IMG/VR virus record: IMGVR_UViG_3300048837_000693
Span: 1-29,355 of that record
DNA length: 29,355 bases
Strand: one strand, 5' to 3'
Origin: a virus
In this document: piece by piece, positions 1 to 5,615 of the stretch
Position numbering within the stretch: position 1 is the stretch's first letter
How the letters are laid out: the number at the start of each line of letters is the position of its first letter
Notes under the pieces: generated by a model
Database searches by the model: none
The model's input: only the letters and a program-made list of their open reading frames with translations
Told to the model about the DNA's origin: nothing
Position numbers and translations under genes: made by a program

Positions 1-101
1 GTGGTGCGTCGACTTCCGCTACGGCTTCGTCAACGACCTCGGCCACGACGGCGAGTGCTTCGTGCGCGCGGTCCGCGTGGCGTCGCCGGCGGCCAGTCAG
101 T
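1..101 (+). repeat. DGR variable repeat 1 (VR1), truncated by window edge
   Basis: Aligns without gaps to the template repeat at 5483-5583 and to VR2 at 4818-4918. Relative to the template, 12 of the 19 adenines in the 14-codon variable stretch (11-52) are replaced, and no non-adenine base in that stretch differs. The invariant 3' part (53-97) corresponds to the initiation-of-mutagenic-homology region. At position 98 it has C where the template has G. Identity with VR2 continues past the stop codon to about 116, farther than identity with the template. Confidence 0.93.
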
Positions 102-103
102 AA
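2..103 (+). CDS. DGR target protein 1, C-terminal end (5' part outside window)
   Basis: Only the last 33 codons and a TAA stop are present. They read WCVDF, then a short variable stretch, then ECFVRAVRVASPAASQ, which is the C-terminal end of a DUF1566 / C-type-lectin-like (CLec) fold. The last strand with FVRAVR is nearly invariant in such proteins. The reading frame was chosen because it matches the C-terminus of the complete second target gene (4207-4920) residue for residue outside the variable codons. In DGR systems this part of the protein forms the ligand-binding face. Everything upstream, including the start codon and any attachment module, lies outside the window. Identification as a DGR target is strong because its differences from the template repeat fall only on template adenines. 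Confidence 0.9.
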   Translation, partial: WCVDFRYGFVNDLGHDGECFVRAVRVASPAASQ

Positions 104-135
104 TTGGCCCTTTGGATCACTCCCAGGAGACGGCC

Positions 136-705
136 ATGAGCCTGATCGCAGATATCCGTGCACAGATGGCCCTCGAAAGCGGGCCCGTCCACCCCAAGCA
201 CCTCGCCGAGGTCCTAGATCAGGACCTCGCCACCGTTCGCAACACGATGAACCAGGCCAGCACCAAGGGCCACGGCATCGAGCGTCTCGATGACGGCACG
301 TTCTCGCTGATCCCGGGCTGGAAGCCCGCCCGCGGGCCGAACGCCGCCGCCGAGTCGGCGGAAGCGCCTACTCCCCTGAAGAAGCCCGCCAAGGTGAAAG
401 CAGCGAAGCAGAAACCTGCTGCCGCCAAGAAGGTCGCCAAGGCCAAGCGTGCTTACGTCAAGAGGGCCAAAGCCGAGAAGGCCGAGCCACAGAAGCGCAC
501 CTACCTGCGGCGCAAGAACGCCGAGTTCGCACCGGTAGAAGCGACACCGTTCGCGAGGCCCGAAGTGCACAGCAAGGAAGGCGTGTTCTTCAGCCGAACC
601 AGCCTGGCGCTGCTGGTCGAAGGCGTACTGGACGGCAACGCGCCGATCACGGGCGCGCTGCGGGTCGCACTGCGCGAGGCCACTTCCCACGCCCTCCCCT
701 TCTGA
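136..705 (+). CDS. Small basic DNA-binding protein with histone H1-like lysine/alanine tail
   Basis: 189 aa. ATG 136 is preceded by AGGAG at 125-129 with good spacing; the open frame extends to the window edge but that part is the wrong frame of the upstream gene. Residues 1-60 look like a small winged-helix unit (helix, PKHLAEVLDQ helix, then a GIERLDDGTFSLIPGW wing). Residues about 75-135 are Lys/Ala/Pro rich with KKPAK, PAAAKK and AKRAYVKRAK blocks, like histone H1 or AlgP tails. The C-terminal 55 residues are less biased. A role in DNA compaction or transcriptional control is inferred; no catalytic motif is visible. The large ParB-like protein nearby carries a similar tail. Confidence 0.8.
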   Translation: MSLIADIRAQMALESGPVHPKHLAEVLDQDLATVRNTMNQASTKGHGIERLDDGTFSLIPGWKPARGPNAAAESAEAPTPLKKPAKVKAAKQKPAAAKKVAKAKRAYVKRAKAEKAEPQKRTYLRRKNAEFAPVEATPFARPEVHSKEGVFFSRTSLALLVEGVLDGNAPITGALRVALREATSHALPF

Positions 706-712
706 GGTCGCC

Positions 713-958
713 ATGCCTGCCTACGCCGAACTGACCCCGAAGAAGCGTGCCGCCCTGGCGGACTGCGCCCGCGCGGTGCTGCGCCGCTGCAAGGACGGCT
801 ATCGCATCCAGGAAGGCGAAGCGGTCCACAGCAAGCGCGTCTGCAACCAGCTCGCGGCCGATGGCCTGGTCGTAGTCACGGCGTTCGAGCGCGAGGTCCA
901 GATCACCCCGCTCGGCACCGAGGTGGCCACGGTCGTCGGCCTGGCGAACGCGGCATGA
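713..958 (+). CDS. Hypothetical phage protein, possible winged helix
   Basis: 81 aa, ATG start 7 bases after the previous stop, with GAGG overlapping that stop as a ribosome site. The sequence TPKKRAALADCARAVLRRC then SKRVCNQLAADGLVVVTAFEREVQITPLG has the helix, recognition-helix, beta-wing pattern of a compact winged-helix domain (ADGLVVV, then a wing ending in ITPLG, as in restriction-system Mrr N-like or MarR-like domains). Three cysteines are present but not in a metal-binding pattern. Its position in a run of small overlapping genes suggests an early phage operon. Function is not known. Confidence 0.75.
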   Translation: MPAYAELTPKKRAALADCARAVLRRCKDGYRIQEGEAVHSKRVCNQLAADGLVVVTAFEREVQITPLGTEVATVVGLANAA

Positions 959-1179
959 CGGCCGCGGATCCGCAGTACGACATCGAGGGCGAGCTGCTCA
1001 GCCTCGAGCAGATCGCCAAGGTCGCCGCCCGCGTCCACCTACCCCGCGCCACCGTCCGCACCCGCCTGCAGCGCGGCGATCGCACCTGGGCGCAGCTGCT
1101 GCGCCAGACCGACCGCAAGCCGCGTCTCAATTTCGGCCGAAACCGCGGCGAGCGCCGCACGGCCCCCACCGGAAAATGA
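955..1179 (+). CDS. Hypothetical small basic phage protein with possible HTH
   Basis: 74 aa. The ATG start overlaps the preceding stop as ATGA, indicating translational coupling. The middle segment (LLSLEQIAKVAARVHLPRATVRTRLQRGD) resembles a helix-turn-helix of the kind found in phage homing-associated or HNH-adjacent proteins, where a HLPRATVRTRL recognition helix is followed by GDRTWAQLL. The C-terminus is strongly basic (RKPRLNFGRNRGERR). It is probably DNA binding; its target and role are unknown. Confidence 0.72.
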   Translation: MTAADPQYDIEGELLSLEQIAKVAARVHLPRATVRTRLQRGDRTWAQLLRQTDRKPRLNFGRNRGERRTAPTGK

Positions 1180-1787
1180 CCATGCTCAAGATGCTCGCCA
1201 ACGCGCTCTACCACCGCATCGCGATCCCGACCGCGCTCGCGCGGCGACCCGACCAGGTCATCGGCACCGCGGCCGACCCCTACCTGCACCGCTGGTACCT
1301 GACGCCATGGCGCACAGCCTACGAGGACGTGCCGGAAGAATCGCGCACCCGCTGGCAGCGCTTCGTGAGCCGCCTGCCGAACGTCTACCTGCACTGCATC
1401 ATGCGCAGCGACGACGAACGCGCCCTGCACGACCACCCGTGGCACTGGGGCAGCCTGATCCTGGCCGGCAGCTACGTCGAGGTCTGCCATGCACCGCTCA
1501 AGGTCGGCCGCCTGCCGCTGCGCGGTGCTGACGCGATGACCGTCGAGGTGGACACCGAGCGCCTGACGCTGTCTCGCCGCTACAGCGCCGGCGCGCTCCG
1601 ATTCCACCGGGCCACGTTCGCCCACCGCCTGGTCGTGCATGACGGCAACTACGCTTGGACGCTGCTGTTCACCGGGCCTCGCATCCGCGACTGGGGCTTC
1701 CTGTGCCCCTCGGGCTGGGTCCACTGGCGCAAGTTCACGGATCCCGCTACCGATGGCGCGACGGTTGGCCAGGGCTGCGAGCCGTGA
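1176..1787 (+). CDS. Cupin-like phage protein
   Basis: 203 aa. The ATG at 1176 overlaps the upstream stop; a second in-frame ATG at 1182 is possible. It carries a cupin-style metal-binding signature: ALHDHPWHWGSLILAGSYVE (His-x-His-x2-x-His followed by a Gly and a beta strand), and later FHRATFAHRLVV, which would supply the second-motif histidine. The N-terminal 20 residues are weakly hydrophobic. Cupin enzymes include dioxygenases and isomerases, but many phage members have no assigned reaction. Here I can support only a single double-stranded beta-helix metal-binding protein. It sits in an overlapping run with two tiny Cys-rich proteins downstream. Confidence 0.78.
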   Translation: MTMLKMLANALYHRIAIPTALARRPDQVIGTAADPYLHRWYLTPWRTAYEDVPEESRTRWQRFVSRLPNVYLHCIMRSDDERALHDHPWHWGSLILAGSYVEVCHAPLKVGRLPLRGADAMTVEVDTERLTLSRRYSAGALRFHRATFAHRLVVHDGNYAWTLLFTGPRIRDWGFLCPSGWVHWRKFTDPATDGATVGQGCEP

Positions 1788-1990
1788 ACAGGACCTGCGC
1801 CGACTGCGCCGCGTTTGACCGCGAGCATCTGATCCATCACGCCCAGCTGCTGGGCGATATCCGGCACCCGGCCGTGGCGCGCTGCCGACGCACGCCGCCG
1901 CCCTGGCAAACGGTCAACGACAACGACTGGTGCTTGGCCTGGCAGGCCCGACCACGGCCCCTCGCGCTTCACGAGGACAACGGCCCATGA
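1784..1990 (+). CDS. Small Cys-containing phage protein (GTG start)
   Basis: 68 aa. The GTG start at 1784 overlaps the TGA of the upstream gene (GTGA), which fits the overlapping style of the whole string. The protein starts MNRTCADCAAF, a CxxC knuckle, and has two further cysteines (ARCRR and DWCLAW), so a small zinc-binding fold is possible. It is similar in plan to the next gene. No specific function is recognised. The longer open frame upstream of 1784 is a shadow of the cupin gene. Confidence 0.65.
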   Translation: MNRTCADCAAFDREHLIHHAQLLGDIRHPAVARCRRTPPPWQTVNDNDWCLAWQARPRPLALHEDNGP

Positions 1991-2175
1991 ATCTGACCCT
2001 CTGCGAAGGCGAAGGCATCCGCCTGTGCGCCAGCTGCGCCCGCAACGTCGACAACGCGCCCAAGCCCAAGGGGCCCGATCTGCGCAGCCGACTCCACCCC
2101 AACACCCGCGGCGAGCGCTGCACCGAGTGGTACCCGCTCCCGCACACCCCCAAGCCGGCCACACCGGCCACCTGA
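1987..2175 (+). CDS. Small Cys-containing phage protein
   Basis: 62 aa. ATG 1987 overlaps the previous stop as ATGA. It has CEGEGIRLCASCARN at the N-terminus (C-x7-C-x2-C) and one later cysteine (ERCTEWYPLP), which together could bind one zinc ion. The C-terminal end is Pro/Thr rich. This type of short zinc-knuckle protein is common in early phage operons. The function is unknown. Confidence 0.65.
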   Translation: MNLTLCEGEGIRLCASCARNVDNAPKPKGPDLRSRLHPNTRGERCTEWYPLPHTPKPATPAT

Positions 2176-2188
2176 CCCGGAGATCCGC

Positions 2189-4210
2189 ATGCACCAGAAC
2201 ATCACCGTCCCGCTCGACCAGCTCAGGCTGTCGAGTCGCAACGCCCGCAAGACCGGCGGCGACGACGTGGCCGACATGGCCGCCTCGATCGCTGCTGGCG
2301 GCCTGCTGCAGAACCTGGTCGTCATCGATGGCCCCGACGGGTTCGAGGTCATCGCCGGCGGCCGCCGGCTAAAGGCCATGCAGCAGCTGGCCAAGGACGG
2401 CCGCCTGCCGGCCGAGCTGCTTACCGACGGCGTGCCATGCCGCCGCCTCACCGACGAAGAAGCGATCGAGGCGAGCACCGCCGAGAACACCATTCGCGTA
2501 CCGATGCACCCGGCCGACCAGTTCGACGCGTTCAAGGTCATGATCGACGCCGGCAAGTCGATCACCGACGTCGCCGCGCACTTCAGCATCACCGAGACCG
2601 TGGTGAAGCAGCGCCTCAAGCTGGCCAACGTCCACCCCAAGCTGGTCCAGGTCTATCGCGACGACGGCATGTCGCTGCAGCAGCTGCAGGCGCTCGCCGT
2701 GACCGACGACCACAAGGCGCAGCTCGACGCCTGGACGAAGCCGAAGAATGAGTGGGAACGCGACGCACATTCGCTGCGCCAGCGCCTCACCGAGAAGGAG
2801 ATTCGCTCGACGGATCCGCGGGTGAACTTCATTGGCCTCGATGCGTACGAGGCCGCCGGCGGCGCGGTGCGGCGCGACCTGTTCTCGACGCGGGACGAAG
2901 CCTTCCTGGCCGACGGCAATCTGCTCGATCGCCTGGTGGCCGAAAAGCTGGAGCGCGTGATCGAGGAGCTGCGCGCCGAGGGCTGGGCCTGGGTGGAGTA
3001 CAAGCCCAAGCTCGACTACAGCGGGCAGGCCGAATACGCCCAGCACCCGCTCGAACCCACCAAGCAGCCGCCCACCGCCGAGCAGAAGGCGCGGCTGGCG
3101 GAAATCAATGCACGGCAGCGAGCAGTGGGGAAAGAGCTGGACCAGTTGGAACGCGCTGGAAAGGACGAAACCGACGAGTACTCGGCACTCATCGACGAAA
3201 ACGACGCTCTTGAGGAAGAGCACGCCGAACTCAGCGCGGGCACCGAAGTCTGGCCGGACAAGGTCAAGACCGAGGCGGGAAGTCTCCTGGTGATGGACGG
3301 CGCCGGCGGTGTGGTGATCCTCCGCGGTCGCCTGAAGCCCGGCCAGTCGATCAAGGCCGGCAAATTGGCGGGCCAGCCGAAGGAGCCGACCAAAGCCAAG
3401 AAGCTCGAGCTCAGCGACGCACTGGTCCATCGCCTCACGGCGCACCGCACGCTGGCCCTGCAGGCGGCGCTGGCCAGCAACCCCGATGTCGCGCTCAAGG
3501 AGGTGGTGTGCATCCTGATCGAGAACGTCGAGCGCGGCATGGACATCAGCGGCTCCTCGGCCGTGAAGCTCTCGCTCAGCCGCCCGTCGATCCCGGACGC
3601 GCCGGACCTCAAGAAGTGCCGGGCCACGCTGGCGCTGCAGATGGCGCTCAAGGGCTGGCGCGAGGCAGGCCTGCCCACGACCGCGGCCGAGCGCCGGAAG
3701 TGGATCTACGGCCAGCCGATTGCCACCCTGCACGGCCTGCTGGCACTGGCCGCCGCCTACGGCGTCGACGCGGTGCACGAGAAGAACTCCCGGGCCCCGG
3801 CGGCCGACGCGCTGGCTGAGGCCCTGAAGCTGGACATGGCTGCCTGGTGGCAACCCACGGCCGACACCTACCTGGGCACCGTGCCCAAGGCGCTGGCGAT
3901 CGAGGCCGTCGCCGAGGCCTGCGGCAAGGAAGCAGCCGCCAGCCTGGTCAGCCTCAAGTCTGCGGCCGTGGTGGCCGAGGCCGGCAAGAAGCTCGCTGGC
4001 ACCGGCTGGCTGCCGAAGTTGCTGCGCGGCCCGGGCTACGGCATCGCCAAATCGGCCGGCGCACCGGCCGTCGCCCTGAAGAAACCGCAGGCGGCGAAGA
4101 AACCGGTCGGCAAGCCCGCTGCCGCGAGCAAGAAGTCGGCCATCAAGAAACCTGCTGCCAAGAAAGCAGCAGCCAAGAAGCCCACGACCAAGAAGGCATC
4201 CAAGAAATGA
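2189..4210 (+). CDS. ParB/Srx-fold protein with long C-terminal region and histone H1-like tail
   Basis: 673 aa, with GGAG at 2179-2182 before ATG 2189. Residues 1-110 form a ParB N-terminal domain: VIAGGRRLKAM carries the GGRR nucleotide-binding motif at 57-60, and AENTIRVPMHPADQF matches the ParB box II region. Residues 120-170 contain a helix-turn-helix (SITDVAAHFSITETVVKQRLKLA). A charged, probably coiled-coil stretch lies near 300-350 and has lower GC than the rest. The last 50 residues are AKKPAAKK-type repeats as in histone H1. ParB proteins are CTP-dependent DNA clamps; several phage and plasmid relatives are nucleases or regulators. No ParA partner is visible. Its stop overlaps the start of the DGR target gene as ATGA, so the two are translationally coupled. 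Confidence 0.88.
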   Translation: MHQNITVPLDQLRLSSRNARKTGGDDVADMAASIAAGGLLQNLVVIDGPDGFEVIAGGRRLKAMQQLAKDGRLPAELLTDGVPCRRLTDEEAIEASTAENTIRVPMHPADQFDAFKVMIDAGKSITDVAAHFSITETVVKQRLKLANVHPKLVQVYRDDGMSLQQLQALAVTDDHKAQLDAWTKPKNEWERDAHSLRQRLTEKEIRSTDPRVNFIGLDAYEAAGGAVRRDLFSTRDEAFLADGNLLDRLVAEKLERVIEELRAEGWAWVEYKPKLDYSGQAEYAQHPLEPTKQPPTAEQKARLAEINARQRAVGKELDQLERAGKDETDEYSALIDENDALEEEHAELSAGTEVWPDKVKTEAGSLLVMDGAGGVVILRGRLKPGQSIKAGKLAGQPKEPTKAKKLELSDALVHRLTAHRTLALQAALASNPDVALKEVVCILIENVERGMDISGSSAVKLSLSRPSIPDAPDLKKCRATLALQMALKGWREAGLPTTAAERRKWIYGQPIATLHGLLALAAAYGVDAVHEKNSRAPAADALAEALKLDMAAWWQPTADTYLGTVPKALAIEAVAEACGKEAAASLVSLKSAAVVAEAGKKLAGTGWLPKLLRGPGYGIAKSAGAPAVALKKPQAAKKPVGKPAAASKKSAIKKPAAKKAAAKKPTTKKASKK

Positions 4211-4920
4211 GCCTGAACATCCGCATCACCGAGCACCCTGACGGCGGCCGCAGCATCGAGATCGGCGATGCGCCAGCGTCGCCGAAGATCAGTCCGTTGC
4301 TTTTTGGTCCTGCACCGCGCTATCACGTCGGCGGCATGACCGGCTTGGCGTCCGACGAAGTGCCCGCCATCCTCCATCGCGGGCAAGATGTCCCGACCAG
4401 GGAGAGTCTGCGGAAGCCGCGTCCGGCGGCTATGTCTGCTGACGCGCAGAACCTCTCCGACGGTATCGCGGTCGCGACGCTGACCCAGCCGCGATTCATT
4501 AAGCTCGGCGGCGCCGGCGAACCGCTGGCGGAAGATGCATCGAGCTGGGCAGCCGTGCAGGACAAGACGACCGGCCTGATCTGGTCGGCCGAGAACGTTG
4601 CGCCCAAGCGACTGCCCCACGCGAAGGCCGTCGCCGTCTGCCAAAAACTCGAGCTTGCCGGTGCCAAGGACTGGCAGCTTCCGACCCGCACGCAGCTGCT
4701 GACGCTGGTCGACGACACGCGCCACGAGCCGGCGATCGACACGGACTACTTCCCGAAGACCGAGAACGGCTACTACTGGACGAACACTCCGTGCGCCTGG
4801 CGCCCGGGTTCGGCGGCGTGGTGCGTCGACTTCCTCAACGGCCGCGTCCACGACTTCGGCCACGGCGCCGAGTGCTTCGTGCGCGCGGTCCGCGTGGCGT
4901 CGCCGGCGGCCAGTCAGTAA
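4207..4920 (+). CDS. DGR target protein 2: variable DUF1566 (C-type-lectin-like) protein with a tape-measure-like N-terminal module
   Basis: 237 aa, start coupled to the ParB-like gene. Residues 28-62 (ISPLLFG, APRYH, DEVPAIL, RG) are 26/35 identical to the C-terminal region of the tape-measure protein encoded at 21327-24221. Residues 115-233 are a DUF1566/Lcl domain: TGLIWS, DWQLPTRTQLLTLVD, YYWTNT, AWCVDF and ECFVRAVRV. Codons 194-237 are the variable repeat, and residues 208-221 are the diversified positions. No signal peptide is seen, so it is not an obvious secreted protein. DUF1566/CLec proteins are established DGR targets that bind ligands. I infer a phage tail-tip adhesin, with the N-terminal module as the attachment part. 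Confidence 0.93.
   Translation: MSLNIRITEHPDGGRSIEIGDAPASPKISPLLFGPAPRYHVGGMTGLASDEVPAILHRGQDVPTRESLRKPRPAAMSADAQNLSDGIAVATLTQPRFIKLGGAGEPLAEDASSWAAVQDKTTGLIWSAENVAPKRLPHAKAVAVCQKLELAGAKDWQLPTRTQLLTLVDDTRHEPAIDTDYFPKTENGYYWTNTPCAWRPGSAAWCVDFLNGRVHDFGHGAECFVRAVRVASPAASQ
4288..4392 (+). repeat. Tape-measure-like module inside DGR target gene
   Basis: This 105-bp segment and 21522-21626 (minus strand) are 76/105 identical in DNA without gaps and 26/35 identical in protein. Most DNA differences are in third codon positions, so the protein sequence has been kept while the DNA diverged. This is therefore an old, selected similarity rather than a fresh duplication. Confidence 0.85.
4788..4918 (+). 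repeat. DGR variable repeat 2 (VR2)
   Basis: 131 bp aligned gap-free to the template repeat at 5453-5583. Thirteen differences lie in 4828-4869 and all are at template adenines (AAC to GAC, CTC, CGC, CAC, TTC, GCC; GAC to GGC). The only other difference is position 4915, C where the template has G, the hallmark distinction between the homology-initiation sequence of VR and that of TR. A GGCCA...TGGCC inverted repeat brackets the stop codon at 4909-4927. Confidence 0.96.
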
Positions 4921-4950
4921 TTGGCCCTTTGAAGGAAGCCTGAGCCCGCC

Positions 4951-5388
4951 ATGACCCATTTCGCCCCGCCCGTCGTCAAGGCCGCCGAACGCATCCTGCT
5001 CGATGTCGAGCTGGCAGTGCGTCGGTGGCCCCGATCGCACCGTTACGCGATCGGGGGCGACCTGCGCAAGCAGGCGCTCGCTCTAGCCGTCCGGGCGAAC
5101 CTCGCCTGGCGCGAGCAGGGCCGGCGTGGCGAGCACGTGCGGGCACTGGTGACGGGCGTGGAGGCACTGAAGGTGCTGCTGCAGTTGGGCAGCCAGCTCA
5201 AGGCCTTCAACAGCTTCGGGCAGTTCGAACAGCTGGCACGCCAGGCGCACGATCTCGGGCGCCAGGTGGGCGGCTGGTCAAAGAGTGAGCAATGCCCCAA
5301 GACCCAGAATTGCGGACGCCAGGATGGCGCGCCGCAAGCGAGGTCAGGAACTGAGTACTCGCGCCGCCCCCGCGGGGCCAACCGATGA
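4951..5388 (+). CDS. avd: Avd-like DGR accessory protein (four-helix bundle)
   Basis: 145 aa. Features of the Avd / 23S-rRNA-intervening-sequence four-helix family are present: ILLDVELAVRRWPRSHRYAIGGDLRKQALALAVRANLA matches the hallmark arrangement (helix, Pro-x-x-x-Arg-Tyr, Gly-x-x-Leu-Arg, long helix), followed by a third helix around VRALVTGVEALKVLL and a fourth around FEQLARQAHDLGRQVGGW. Avd is a basic pentameric barrel that binds the reverse transcriptase and the template RNA and is needed for mutagenic cDNA synthesis. The basic residues along the helices fit this. The last 30 residues (Gln/Arg/Gly rich) are beyond the usual fold. The gene lies between the target and the template, the classic position. 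AAGGAAG at 4931-4937 is a possible but distant ribosome site. Confidence 0.87.
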   Translation: MTHFAPPVVKAAERILLDVELAVRRWPRSHRYAIGGDLRKQALALAVRANLAWREQGRRGEHVRALVTGVEALKVLLQLGSQLKAFNSFGQFEQLARQAHDLGRQVGGWSKSEQCPKTQNCGRQDGAPQARSGTEYSRRPRGANR

Positions 5389-5452
5389 CGAAGCCGCGCT
5401 ACGCCAACACGGACTGCGGGGCCGGGTCGCAAGTGCGCGAGGATGCGCTGGA

Positions 5453-5583
5453 TCCGTGCGCCTGGCGCCCGGGTTCGGCGGCGTGGTGCGTCAACTTCAA
5501 CAACGGCAACGTCAACAACAACGACCACGACAACGAGTGCTTCGTGCGCGCGGTCCGCGTGGCGTCGCCGGCGGCCAGTGAGT
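5453..5583 (+). repeat. DGR template repeat (TR)
   Basis: 131-bp template between avd and the reverse transcriptase. In the variable window 5493-5534 it is written almost wholly in AAC and GAC/CAC codons (19 adenines in 14 codons). The 40 bp before the window contain no adenine, and the 49 bp after it contain only a few (one in GAG at 5536, the rest in the last 7 bp). It encodes in frame the same WCVxF...ECFVRAVRVASPAAS sequence as both targets. Together with its flanks it should be transcribed as the template RNA for error-prone reverse transcription. Confidence 0.96.
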
Positions 5584-5585
5584 TC

Positions 5586-5615
5586 CCGGGTGAACCCGGC
5601 ATGGAGGTTTCCATG
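5586..5615 (+). promoter_or_regulatory. Double hairpin at TR 3' end overlapping RT ribosome site and start
   Basis: Two perfect stems are stacked end to end. CCGGG-TGAA-CCCGG at 5586-5599 follows the template directly and has a GNRA-like small tetraloop. CATGGA-GGTT-TCCATG at 5600-5615 contains the GGAGG ribosome site (5603-5607) and the RT start codon (5613-5615). The first probably marks the 3' boundary of the template RNA; the second could hold RT translation low. The structures are seen in the sequence; the roles are inferred. Confidence 0.6.

Noticed and set aside
1-135. N-terminal extension of the 136-705 gene
   Set aside because: This stretch is the C-terminal end of DGR target 1 in another frame; the AGGAG before 136 gives the correct start.
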